Source: Amanita rubescens
Lineage: Eukaryota; Basidiomycota; Agaricomycetes; Agaricales; Amanitaceae
DNA length: 64,000 nucleotides
Assembly (NCBI GenBank): GCA_015039365.1
Contig: WION01000177.1
Location: forward strand, 1-64,000
Direction: 5' to 3'
Within the stretch, counting starts at the first letter, position 1, and each line of letters starts with the position of its first letter. The translations under genes were made by a program, and so were the position numbers. Of the stretch, positions 7,909 through 15,905 are shown in pieces. The notes below the pieces were generated by a model that was not told the origin of the DNA, did not search any database, and saw only the letters and a list, made by a program, of their open reading frames with translations.

Positions 7909-10542
7909 GTGTACCCTGCCAAGGCTCGAGAACAGTCTAAGCAGACCGTTCTCAATAACAGAGAGTCCCCAAAGGGAAACTCCCGTATCGGCATCAAGTC
8001 TTCTGGCCGAATTATCTCGGCTCCCCTTCCGAAACGTCGGAACGTCGAGAAGCCACCTGTTGGAAAGGCAGAAGTCAACCCTACGAAAGGAACGAGTGCA
8101 GTTAAGCGCCTACCTGCGCCCAAGACAGCCTCCTTGCTGTCGAAACCCTCGCCCGTCATTGTATCCTCAACTCGGGCTCCTCCTACTCGTCCTTCCAATG
8201 ACAAGGCTTCGCCACCTTTCCCTGTAATCTCGAAACGACGCGCATCGAGCGTCGTAAGTACGAATCATGTAGTAAATAGTAATACTACACACCGTTTGAC
8301 GGAGACCCTCTCTCGGGTCTCCAATGGATCTACTTCAACACTGATTGGTGAAATTTCATCTTCTCCCGTTGCGGGAGAAGCCTCACAAATTGTTGAAACC
8401 AAGGGAGGACTATCTCAGTCCTCCGGAATCTGTGAGCGCTCCGTCGAGTGCTCTAATCAATCCCAAACACTCGCTGGCGCACAAACCCAAACTACTTCAT
8501 TTTCGAATGAAATGGGGGAGAAACGGCGGATCTGCGATGCCATCGTTAATAATAAGATCAATAGAAGTGAAGATGACGCACCTAAACTTGCAACAGCAGC
8601 TTCCACGCTGCTACTCTCCGCTTCCGTTCCCTCATACATCCGCTCTGCACCAACAACATCCGCTCGTCCATCTTCGGACGAGCCTTCACCACCTGTTGAG
8701 GTGGTACCCAGACGACATATCCTAAATGTCGTCAATAAGAAATCATCGGCGAGTGAACAACTACACTCACCTTATCCCGGGACTGCTCGAAGACAGTCAC
8801 AACATACCTTAACTCCTTCGAGGAATGAAGGAGGACAGCTCGCGAGAGCTGCTGCATATATTCGGGAGCGTATGAATCGACGCTCCCTCACCTGTAACGA
8901 ATCCGTTCGTCGAAGCCCCAAAGGTCCACCTGACAAGGTTGTTGAGCCCGAATCCGATTCTAGACGACTGAACACACGAGTCGTCAATAAAGAGACAGAA
9001 ACGAGCGTAACTGTACGCTCACCTGAACCCGAAGGTTTGGAGCCTTCTCCTATACGATCCGAAGCTGCTCTTCAACAGCCCGAGATCCGGAGAGCCAACG
9101 AGCTCTCCCTTTCAAGATATTCGGATTCCATCTCGCAGTGTCCCAAACTTGCGTGCAACATTCCCACTGACAATGTACGGGAAAGTTGCTCAGAACGGCA
9201 CGTTAAGGCCATTAACGACAAAGAGCTTGTCGAAGAAGCCCTTTATACCCGCGAACTGTCCGACGAAACAGGAATACGACAGCTAGATCAGCCTGCTGTC
9301 AATAATAACGGAATGAGTGTGAATCCACACTCACCTGTACCCAACACGGCCCACACGCCGTTCTATTCGTCTGCGTCCGCCTACCCTACGCAGGCCTCTC
9401 CACCGTTCCAGCCGAGACCAGGCTTGCTTGACTTGCATCGGCTGGTCCATCCATTCACACAGCCAAGTCTTAATCTCGACTGGCTTCTTACATCCCGACG
9501 ACGTTCCTGTGATGTCGTCAATACATCAATCAACCCGGAGAGCGCAATCTTACGCTCACCTGAATCAAAAGCCGAAAGCAACGAGCCTTCCCCCATCTTA
9601 TCCAAGACCGGGAGAACTCTGCAATCCGGCCCCTCATCCCCTCAAGATGCTTCACGGCAATCCAATGGAGCAGTAACTAGACAGCGCGACCTATGCGCTA
9701 TCAACAACGTGAAAACGAGTACAATTTGGTACTCAACTGATTCTCCTGTGGTCCCTCTGCCGCGTTCACCTATACCAGCCGATTTCAAGCTGGTTCCCCT
9801 GTTCCTTCAGCTGAGTGTCGACCAGCTCCAACAAAAGCCCTCGGAGCTTCCTGTCTCAGGACTCGGAAGCTCCCAACGACGTCCTATGGATATCGTTAAT
9901 GCCAATTTCGGCTTGAGTACGAGCCAGTACTCACCTCGGCCCATGGTAGTACTCATACCACATATACCCAAACACACCTGCCAAGCTGTCGTTCTTGCCC
10001 CTGGCTGTAGTCTTGACATGTTGTCGAGAATGACACGGGTCCTCAGTGTCATTACCTTCCACGCGATCCGCAATCACGAGACCGAAGAGACGGAGTACAC
10101 AATCATCCACGAGTACATCGAGGACGACGAGTCTCCCACTTCAGCCTCTCCTTATGCCTATGTCGACGTCAAGGCCACAACGAACGCGCTACCCTCACTT
10201 CCGCCCGAGCTTTCGTGGTGGGCGGAAACTCCTGGTTCTGCGTGCGTTGAACGCATTTGGCGCGCCCGCTGTAAACCGCCCAACATAGCGGTCAACCGGA
10301 GACGACTTGAAAGCTACTTCGTCGTCAGTAAGACAATCAATACGGGTGACGAACACTCACCCTTATATCGGGCAGTACAAATACTGCCCATACCGTCCAA
10401 TCTTCTTCGCATCAACCACCTGAGACCGCGACGACTGTCAGATGTCATCTCCCGATTCACGAGCGTTCCCGCGATATCTTCACGTTATCGCCGTTCCCTC
10501 GTCTCGTTCGTCGCTCGGCCTCTTGTGGCAATTGCGAATTGA
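7909..10542 (+). CDS. LTR-H ORFb, unrecognised repeat-bearing protein (877 aa)
   Basis: This is an open frame of about 877 codons whose first in-frame start-like codon is GTG at 7909, so the true start is unknown. It may continue ORFa through a shift: a bridging open stretch in the third frame covers 7551-7940. The protein is S/P/R-rich, with about nine degenerate copies of an RR-x3-(D/A)VVN-x-SP module, for example KRRASSVVSTN, PRRHILNVVNKK, SRRLNTRVVNK, RRRSCDVVNTS and QRRPMDIVNAN. I see no known domain, signal peptide or membrane segment. Each module sits on a GACGAC/GTCGTC-type hairpin followed by AATAA or AGTAA. It ends at TGA 10540-10542 while the hairpin pattern continues downstream without an ORF. 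Confidence 0.55.
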   Translation: MYPAKAREQSKQTVLNNRESPKGNSRIGIKSSGRIISAPLPKRRNVEKPPVGKAEVNPTKGTSAVKRLPAPKTASLLSKPSPVIVSSTRAPPTRPSNDKASPPFPVISKRRASSVVSTNHVVNSNTTHRLTETLSRVSNGSTSTLIGEISSSPVAGEASQIVETKGGLSQSSGICERSVECSNQSQTLAGAQTQTTSFSNEMGEKRRICDAIVNNKINRSEDDAPKLATAASTLLLSASVPSYIRSAPTTSARPSSDEPSPPVEVVPRRHILNVVNKKSSASEQLHSPYPGTARRQSQHTLTPSRNEGGQLARAAAYIRERMNRRSLTCNESVRRSPKGPPDKVVEPESDSRRLNTRVVNKETETSVTVRSPEPEGLEPSPIRSEAALQQPEIRRANELSLSRYSDSISQCPKLACNIPTDNVRESCSERHVKAINDKELVEEALYTRELSDETGIRQLDQPAVNNNGMSVNPHSPVPNTAHTPFYSSASAYPTQASPPFQPRPGLLDLHRLVHPFTQPSLNLDWLLTSRRRSCDVVNTSINPESAILRSPESKAESNEPSPILSKTGRTLQSGPSSPQDASRQSNGAVTRQRDLCAINNVKTSTIWYSTDSPVVPLPRSPIPADFKLVPLFLQLSVDQLQQKPSELPVSGLGSSQRRPMDIVNANFGLSTSQYSPRPMVVLIPHIPKHTCQAVVLAPGCSLDMLSRMTRVLSVITFHAIRNHETEETEYTIIHEYIEDDESPTSASPYAYVDVKATTNALPSLPPELSWWAETPGSACVERIWRARCKPPNIAVNRRRLESYFVVSKTINTGDEHSPLYRAVQILPIPSNLLRINHLRPRRLSDVISRFTSVPAISSRYRRSLVSFVARPLVAIAN

Positions 10543-12632
10543 TTCGGAGGGCTAATCTCGAGCCCTCCACACATGTAAATCTGTAATTTATGAAAATATA
10601 TATCAGCAAAATGAATGCTATCAAGTTATGAACTTACAACTCACCTACTTAATCAAATTACTCGGAAGGAGACTCCCTGAGAGTCTCCATGCTTAATTAT
10701 AACCCTTCCTTTTGTAAAAAGGGAAGAAACTCGTGGCGAGTCGTATTAGATTCGTCCGAGCCTAAAAAACGGAGAGTTACAACGAACTCTGACTTACCAT
10801 CGAGTCCTCCCCGTCCATCCGTTTGACACCGCGTCCTCGGGAATACCTCCTGGCCCTCGTTCGTTCCAATACGCGAGAGGGCGACGCATAGTCCTACCCT
10901 CGAGACCGACAATTGTCCAGGTCTCAAACACAAACCCTGGAGAGAACTTGTACTGAGTCCTCTCCCCTTATCGTCCGACGAACCGGAATAATCGCATCTA
11001 TACGACGTGGTTAATATGAATCAAAACAAGTAGAAAACGAGAACGTACCTGCTCCCGAAGCTGCCTTCTCGCAGCCATTCCCCGTCTACCTCGTCTACTA
11101 CTTCTCCCGGCCGTAAACCACCTATAACGGACAAAAGACGACGCGACATTTACGTCGTCAGTAAATCATAACCCTCGGGTATAGCAAACTTACCTATACC
11201 CTCAACATCACACGGGAACTCAAACGAGAGTTCCCTCCATCAATCCATACGCCCGTTTTTCCCTTTCTCTTGAAGGGGAAGAGACGCTGGGCGTGTTAGT
11301 TAAGATCAATCGTTCAAAACAATGGAGAGCTCAAACGAACTCTCCGAATGCTTACAATCGGGATTCGAACGAATCCCTCCCTCTCGCCTATCGTTCATTG
11401 ACAAGAAAATCGATAGGAACTTGCTGCTGAGTCCTACGAGTCGATAAGATGAAGCTGAAAGAATAAGTCAGCGAGAAACGAAGAAATGAAAAGGAAAGAA
11501 TATACCTTTCCCGGAGCCCTCGTTCCATATCGTTCTCCTGCATCCCTCCTCGCATCCCATCAGCTCCCTCTTCATCGATAACGTCAAACGGGCCACTCCT
11601 GGCCCCGTTCCCCCCTGTCGAAATGCGCGAGAGGCCAAGCCCTCGCTATCAGCCGGTTACACGCGTCTACACCTGATGCTAGTCAGCCACGTCGACAGGA
11701 AAGATATCAGGCACTTACCTGGCATCTGCACCATTCCCTTCTCCCCAAAGCACGTCGTGTGGGGGAGAATCCCATCTGTTATCCCGGGACCATGTTTATC
11801 TGGTCCCTATTCCCCATTTCCTATCCCTCGAAATCGGTTGCCGTTCAGCGTTGAAGTTCCATCACGCTAGCCCAGCAATCATATCAGCAAACCGAACAGA
11901 ACGAAAGGAAGAAACGAAAGAAGAGACTTGAAGAGACGCACCATATGCCCTAGCTTCCGTCCCCTCACGGCCATCTCATCTTCCTTCTCCCTCTCCTCTC
12001 GATCTTCACCGGGATAGTACACGGCTCTTGAAGCCGTACTGGATTCTCGGCGAGCTCCTGGACTCGGAGCTCCCTCCCGCTTGGATTATTGCTAGGAGCC
12101 CCTAGCGATAAACGGATTTGACATGTCTTGCGCGTGTCACATGACCACCGGATACCGGCCACTCCCCTTCAGCCGGTACCAACCTCCTCACGTCGAAAGC
12201 CTCTGGAGCGATCCCGCCTCAACCGTTTGGCTTCAAACTTCACACATGCGATGCTCTCACCATAAGCATCATGCCCAAGTCATCGGAACCCTCCTCAGCA
12301 ACGCCCAGCCCAGCGCAATTCATTTTGACGCATCTGCCTCAGCCTGCGGTCACATTCGCGTGACTACCTTCCATACTCGGAAGGTACGCCGAATTTCGAC
12401 GCGCCCAGACGTCGAATGCTCTACAGGCCCGAGCTCCAAGTGAACAGCATCGCAGATGTTCGCTTTTATCGGGGATACATTCTATCCATTATCCCCTACA
12501 CCCTCGGAGAGAAATTCGATTTTTACTTCAGTGAAATCATTATTCTCTCCCCTTTATCCACTTTCCCAAGCAAGTTTGCATATGCAAACCTCTCCCGTAT
12601 ATTTCTATACTTCGCCAATGACCCTTGGCGAG
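10543..12632 (+). other. LTR-H 3' internal region without ORF, hairpin-rich
   Basis: About 2.1 kb have no convincing open frame, yet the stem-loop texture is the same as in the ORFs. Examples are GGAGGGCT/AGCCCTCC right after the ORFb stop, GGAGACTC/GAGTCTCC (about 10669), GGGTATAG/CTATACCC (about 11177), GGGAACTC/GAGTTCCC (about 11216), GGGATTCG/CGAATCCC (about 11360), TACCTTCC/GGAAGGTA (about 12366) and CGCCAA/TTGGCG (about 12614). Persistence outside coding frames argues that structure, not protein, is constrained. Confidence 0.75.
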
Positions 12633-12642
12633 TGGGGGAGGA
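12633..12642 (+). promoter_or_regulatory. LTR-H polypurine tract
   Basis: TGGGGGAGGA lies immediately upstream of the 3' LTR start TGTGAC at 12643. This is the position and composition expected of the plus-strand primer in LTR retrotransposons. Confidence 0.75.
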
Positions 12643-13070
12643 TGTGACAAGTGTTTAACACCTCACGAAGATCTTAAGACACAATTTCGAAGATACACAA
12701 CACTTGTATCATCATTTCTTAAGATTGCAATGCAATCTTGTGGGGGAGGATGTAACGGGGCTACTATGTAGCTCTCGTACATATTCATCAAGACCTTCAT
12801 CAAGATGGGAGATCCCCTTGGGATCTCCGAATACAAGGATGGGAGTTATCCATTAACTCCCTTGTAGATAGATTTCCCCTATTCTCGTAGATAGTTATGT
12901 TATGGTACATATATAGTAGGTTGTCACACTTTGTGACACATCATCTTACACCTTACTTTACCCCACTCGCGTACACCGCACGGTATCACATATACACGTT
13001 GATTCAGTGCAAGACGCAAGGGGTGATTAAGTTGGAACCTTATTAGGTTCCTTTCAGTAAGAACGTTACA
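12643..13070 (+). repeat. LTR-H 3' LTR
   Basis: This 428-bp LTR appears base-for-base the same as 4860-5287. It is followed by the target duplication CCTAA (13071-13075), after which Gypsy-A2 pol resumes. Confidence 0.93.
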
Positions 13071-15905
13071 CCTAAAGTGGCGAAGAACTACCCGTTATCA
13101 ATCCACGAGGAACAGCTAATGAATAAATGGGTCGACGAACAGCTCAAAAAAGGCTACATTCGACCATCACAATCTCCGCAAGCGTCTCCTTTCTTTTACG
13201 TTGCAAAGAAAGAAAAAGGAGAGTTGAGACCTTGCCAAGATTACCGATACATCAATAGCTGGACAAAACGAAATGCCTATCCCCTTCCTTTAGTATCCGA
13301 CTTATTATTAAAACTAAGAAAAGCAAAATACTTCTCCAAGTTAGACCTCCGATGGGGTTACAATAATGTGCGAATAAAGAAAGGCGACGAATGGAAGGCC
13401 GCATTCACAACAAACCGTGGTCTCTTCGAGCCTACCGTAATGCTCTTTGGATTATGCAATTCACCATCAACATTTCAAACGATGATGAACGAATACTTCC
13501 GTGACATGATAGCCGAAGGATGGCTAGTCGTCTACATTGACGACATGTTGATATATGGAGCGAACGAGGAAGAAACGAGGGAGCGCACTAAGCAAGTCTT
13601 GCAACGGCTGAAAGAAAATGATCTGTTCCTGAAACTGGAAAAATGTAAATTTGTCGCCAAGGAAGTCGAATTCCTTGGGATGATCGTTAAAGAGGGAAAG
13701 ATCATGATGGACCCCGTAAAACTCGCTGGAATCAGCAAATGGCCTGAACCAAAAACTGTTAAACAAATACGGTCATTTCTAGGGTTCGCGAACTTTTACA
13801 GGAAATTTATAGGAAATTACGCCGAAATAGTAGCTCCGCTCACGGAACTTACAAAGAAAACAGTTCCCTTCCGATGGGATGCAGAATGTCAGAAAGCATT
13901 TGACACATTAAAGGAGAAATTCCTAGAAGAACCAGTTCTAGTAATGCCAGATCCGACGAAACTGTTTTTATTAGAGACCGATGCGTCAAACTGGGCGGTA
14001 GGAGCCGTCCTGAAACAACGGGGATCTGATGGAGAACTGCACCCATGCGGATTTATCAGTCATCGGTTAAGCGATACCGAACAAAGATATCAAGTATACG
14101 ATCGCGAGTTATTAGCAATAAAGAAAGCGTTTGAAACCTGGAGACACCTTCTTAAAGGAAGCCCGCACACGATTATGATCCACTGTGATCATAAGAATTT
14201 ATCATATTACAAACATCCGCAGAAGATGACCGCCAGACAGTCACGCTGGTGGCAAGAAATCACAGAGTTTGATATCAAGTTAGAACATGTCCCTGGATCA
14301 AAACTTATTCAGGCAGACGCTTTATCGAGACGCCCTGACCATATTAACGAAGAAGAGGCAAAAGCAAAAGAAATCCCACAAACCATGATCACTGATGACA
14401 TGGTTATCGCCGCAATCAATGTATCTTGGGCAGATAAAATCACTGAATTATTACCACAAGACAAATTCGCTAAAGTTGTAATCGACGGTCTTAAACATGG
14501 AAAACTACCCCTCCGATCAAAGTTTAATGACTGGAAGAACGACGACAACATAATTCGTTATCAAGGACGCGTTTATATCCCTCAAAACGAGGAATTACGA
14601 AACGAAATAATCAAATCACATCATGACCCCGTAGTTATGGGTCACCCTGGACGATTAAAGACACTAGAGCTTATCCGCCGCGACTATTATTGGCCTGGAA
14701 TGACAACGACCGTATCTAAATGGGTCGAAGGCTGTGCCTTATGTCAACAAATGAAGGTTAATACACATCCGATCACACCGGGTTTGATGCCTATTAAATC
14801 CCATGCCACACGCCCATTCGAACAAGTTTCAATGGACTTCATCACAGATCTGCCAATTATCGACGGTTTTGATTCTGTTTTGACCGTGGTCGATCAAGGC
14901 TTAACAAAGGGCGTAATATTCATACCATGCAAAAAATCTTTTACCGCTATGGATACCGCCAACTCTTACATTAACGATGTTTACAAACGATACGGGTTAC
15001 CGACAACCCTCATCTCTGATAGAGGACCACAATTTACCTCTAAAGTTTTCGAAGAAATCTGCAAGATCTTTGGAATTAACCATAGAAAGTCGACCGCCTT
15101 TCATCCGCAAACTGACGGAGAATCGGAACGACTCAATCAGGAGCTAGAAACCTACCTCCGGTTATACTGCGTTGATCATCCAAAACAGTGGAAAGATCAC
15201 CTGCCATTAGCAGAATTCGCGCACAATCAACGGATACATCAATCTACCAAGATGACGCCGTTTGAAATCATGTTTGGAATAGAGCCTGTGGCTATCCCCA
15301 CAGCATTCCCGCGAATCAACGTACCCGCCGCTGAAGACTGCTTCAAGGTCTTAACACAAATACGAGACGAAGCTCTCGCCGCACACGAATTAGCTAGACA
15401 GCTAATGACTCAACGTGTCAAAGGGAAATCTCCCGCATTTAAAGAAGGAGACTTGGTATGGCTAGACTCACGAAACCTGAAAACTGGACAAATAAGAAAA
15501 TTCTCGCCTAGACGAGAAGGACCGTTCAAGATCGAAAAGATCTTAGGACCTGTCACCGCTAAACTTGAACTTCCCCCAAGATGGAAGATTCACCCCGTTT
15601 TTCATGTTTCACTCCTTACCCCTTATCATGAAAACGAAACACATGGTCCAAACTTTACTAGACCAACCCCAGACCTTATAGATAACAAAGAAGAATACGA
15701 AATCGAGACGATTGTCTCGCACCGAAGAAAAGGAAACCAATGGCAATTTTTAGTCAAATGGAAAGGTTATCCGACATCTGACAATTCATGGGAAACCGAG
15801 GAAAACTTAGAACACTCTGAGGAGACCTTAAACGAATATAAGGAACAACATGGAATTACAGCAATTGTCCCCACTACTCGTAAATCACGAAAACGCCGTT
15901 CTTGA
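13071..15905 (+). CDS. pol: Gypsy-A2 Pol, C-terminal part (RT, RNase H, integrase, chromodomain)
   Basis: This is the continuation of pol after LTR-H. Counting from the GTG at 13077, the RT fingers and palm carry PCQDYRYIN and the catalytic VVYIDDM near residue 151. RNase H begins near LLETDASNWAVGAVL (about 297). The integrase has an H-H-C-C zinc finger (HHDPVVMGHPG...CALCQQ, about 515-556) and a DD35E core: D587 (MDFITDLP), D648 (SDRGPQF), E684 (SERLNQ). A chromodomain closes the protein (about 873-925, VKWKGYPTSDNSWE), which places it among the chromoviruses. The amino acid sequence matches that of A1. Because of the insertion it lacks a natural start. Its last 56 nt overlap ORF3. Confidence 0.92.
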   Translation, partial: PKVAKNYPLSIHEEQLMNKWVDEQLKKGYIRPSQSPQASPFFYVAKKEKGELRPCQDYRYINSWTKRNAYPLPLVSDLLLKLRKAKYFSKLDLRWGYNNVRIKKGDEWKAAFTTNRGLFEPTVMLFGLCNSPSTFQTMMNEYFRDMIAEGWLVVYIDDMLIYGANEEETRERTKQVLQRLKENDLFLKLEKCKFVAKEVEFLGMIVKEGKIMMDPVKLAGISKWPEPKTVKQIRSFLGFANFYRKFIGNYAEIVAPLTELTKKTVPFRWDAECQKAFDTLKEKFLEEPVLVMPDPTKLFLLETDASNWAVGAVLKQRGSDGELHPCGFISHRLSDTEQRYQVYDRELLAIKKAFETWRHLLKGSPHTIMIHCDHKNLSYYKHPQKMTARQSRWWQEITEFDIKLEHVPGSKLIQADALSRRPDHINEEEAKAKEIPQTMITDDMVIAAINVSWADKITELLPQDKFAKVVIDGLKHGKLPLRSKFNDWKNDDNIIRYQGRVYIPQNEELRNEIIKSHHDPVVMGHPGRLKTLELIRRDYYWPGMTTTVSKWVEGCALCQQMKVNTHPITPGLMPIKSHATRPFEQVSMDFITDLPIIDGFDSVLTVVDQGLTKGVIFIPCKKSFTAMDTANSYINDVYKRYGLPTTLISDRGPQFTSKVFEEICKIFGINHRKSTAFHPQTDGESERLNQELETYLRLYCVDHPKQWKDHLPLAEFAHNQRIHQSTKMTPFEIMFGIEPVAIPTAFPRINVPAAEDCFKVLTQIRDEALAAHELARQLMTQRVKGKSPAFKEGDLVWLDSRNLKTGQIRKFSPRREGPFKIEKILGPVTAKLELPPRWKIHPVFHVSLLTPYHENETHGPNFTRPTPDLIDNKEEYEIETIVSHRRKGNQWQFLVKWKGYPTSDNSWETEENLEHSEETLNEYKEQHGITAIVPTTRKSRKRRS

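Larger units (their letters stand above)
5590..12642 (+). repeat. serial stem-loop array with covarying arms
   Basis: Perfect short inverted repeats follow each other roughly every 30-60 bp. Examples are 5600-5606/5614-5620 (GAGTCTC/GAGACTC), 5629-5635/5642-5648 (GGGAGTT/AACTCCC) and the 16-bp palindrome at 12574-12589. Two hairpins recur. Type A is GACGACA/TGTCGTC at 8711-8733, GACGACT/AGTCGTC at 8963-8985, GACGAC/GTCGTC at 10301-10326 and GACGACG/CGTCGTC at 11137-11159, each followed by AATAA or AGTAA. Type B is GTGAGC/GCTCAC at 7247-7264, GAGCGT/ACGCTC at 9003-9020, GAGTGT/ACACTC at 9315-9332, GAGTAC/GTACTC at 9717-9734 and 9915-9932, and GGGTGA/TCACCC at 10344-10362, several followed by ACCT. 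Arms differ between copies yet stay complementary. Confidence 0.82.
4860..13070 (+). mobile_element. LTR-H, 8.2-kb non-autonomous, hairpin-rich LTR element
   Basis: This is a complete insertion bounded by 428-bp direct LTRs (TGTGAC...GTTACA) and by the perfect 5-bp target duplication CCTAA. The two LTRs look identical, so it is young. The interior has no reverse transcriptase, RNase H, integrase or recognisable Gag; instead it has two long S/P-rich open frames and a dense array of short stem-loops. The LTR ends (TGT...ACA) and 5-bp duplication resemble those of Gypsy-A, so Gypsy-type machinery may mobilise it; that is inference. It is comparable in logic to large retrotransposon derivatives, but I do not recognise the family. 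Confidence 0.92.

Noticed and set aside
7909..10542. Taking GTG 7909, GTG 13077 and TTG 3035 as real start codons
   Set aside because: This is a eukaryotic element. These positions are merely first start-like codons in frames that are open further upstream or were cut by an insertion.
5590..12642. CRISPR-like or ordinary tandem repeat array
   Set aside because: Units are not identical repeats with spacers. The preserved property is pairing, not sequence, and the host is eukaryotic.
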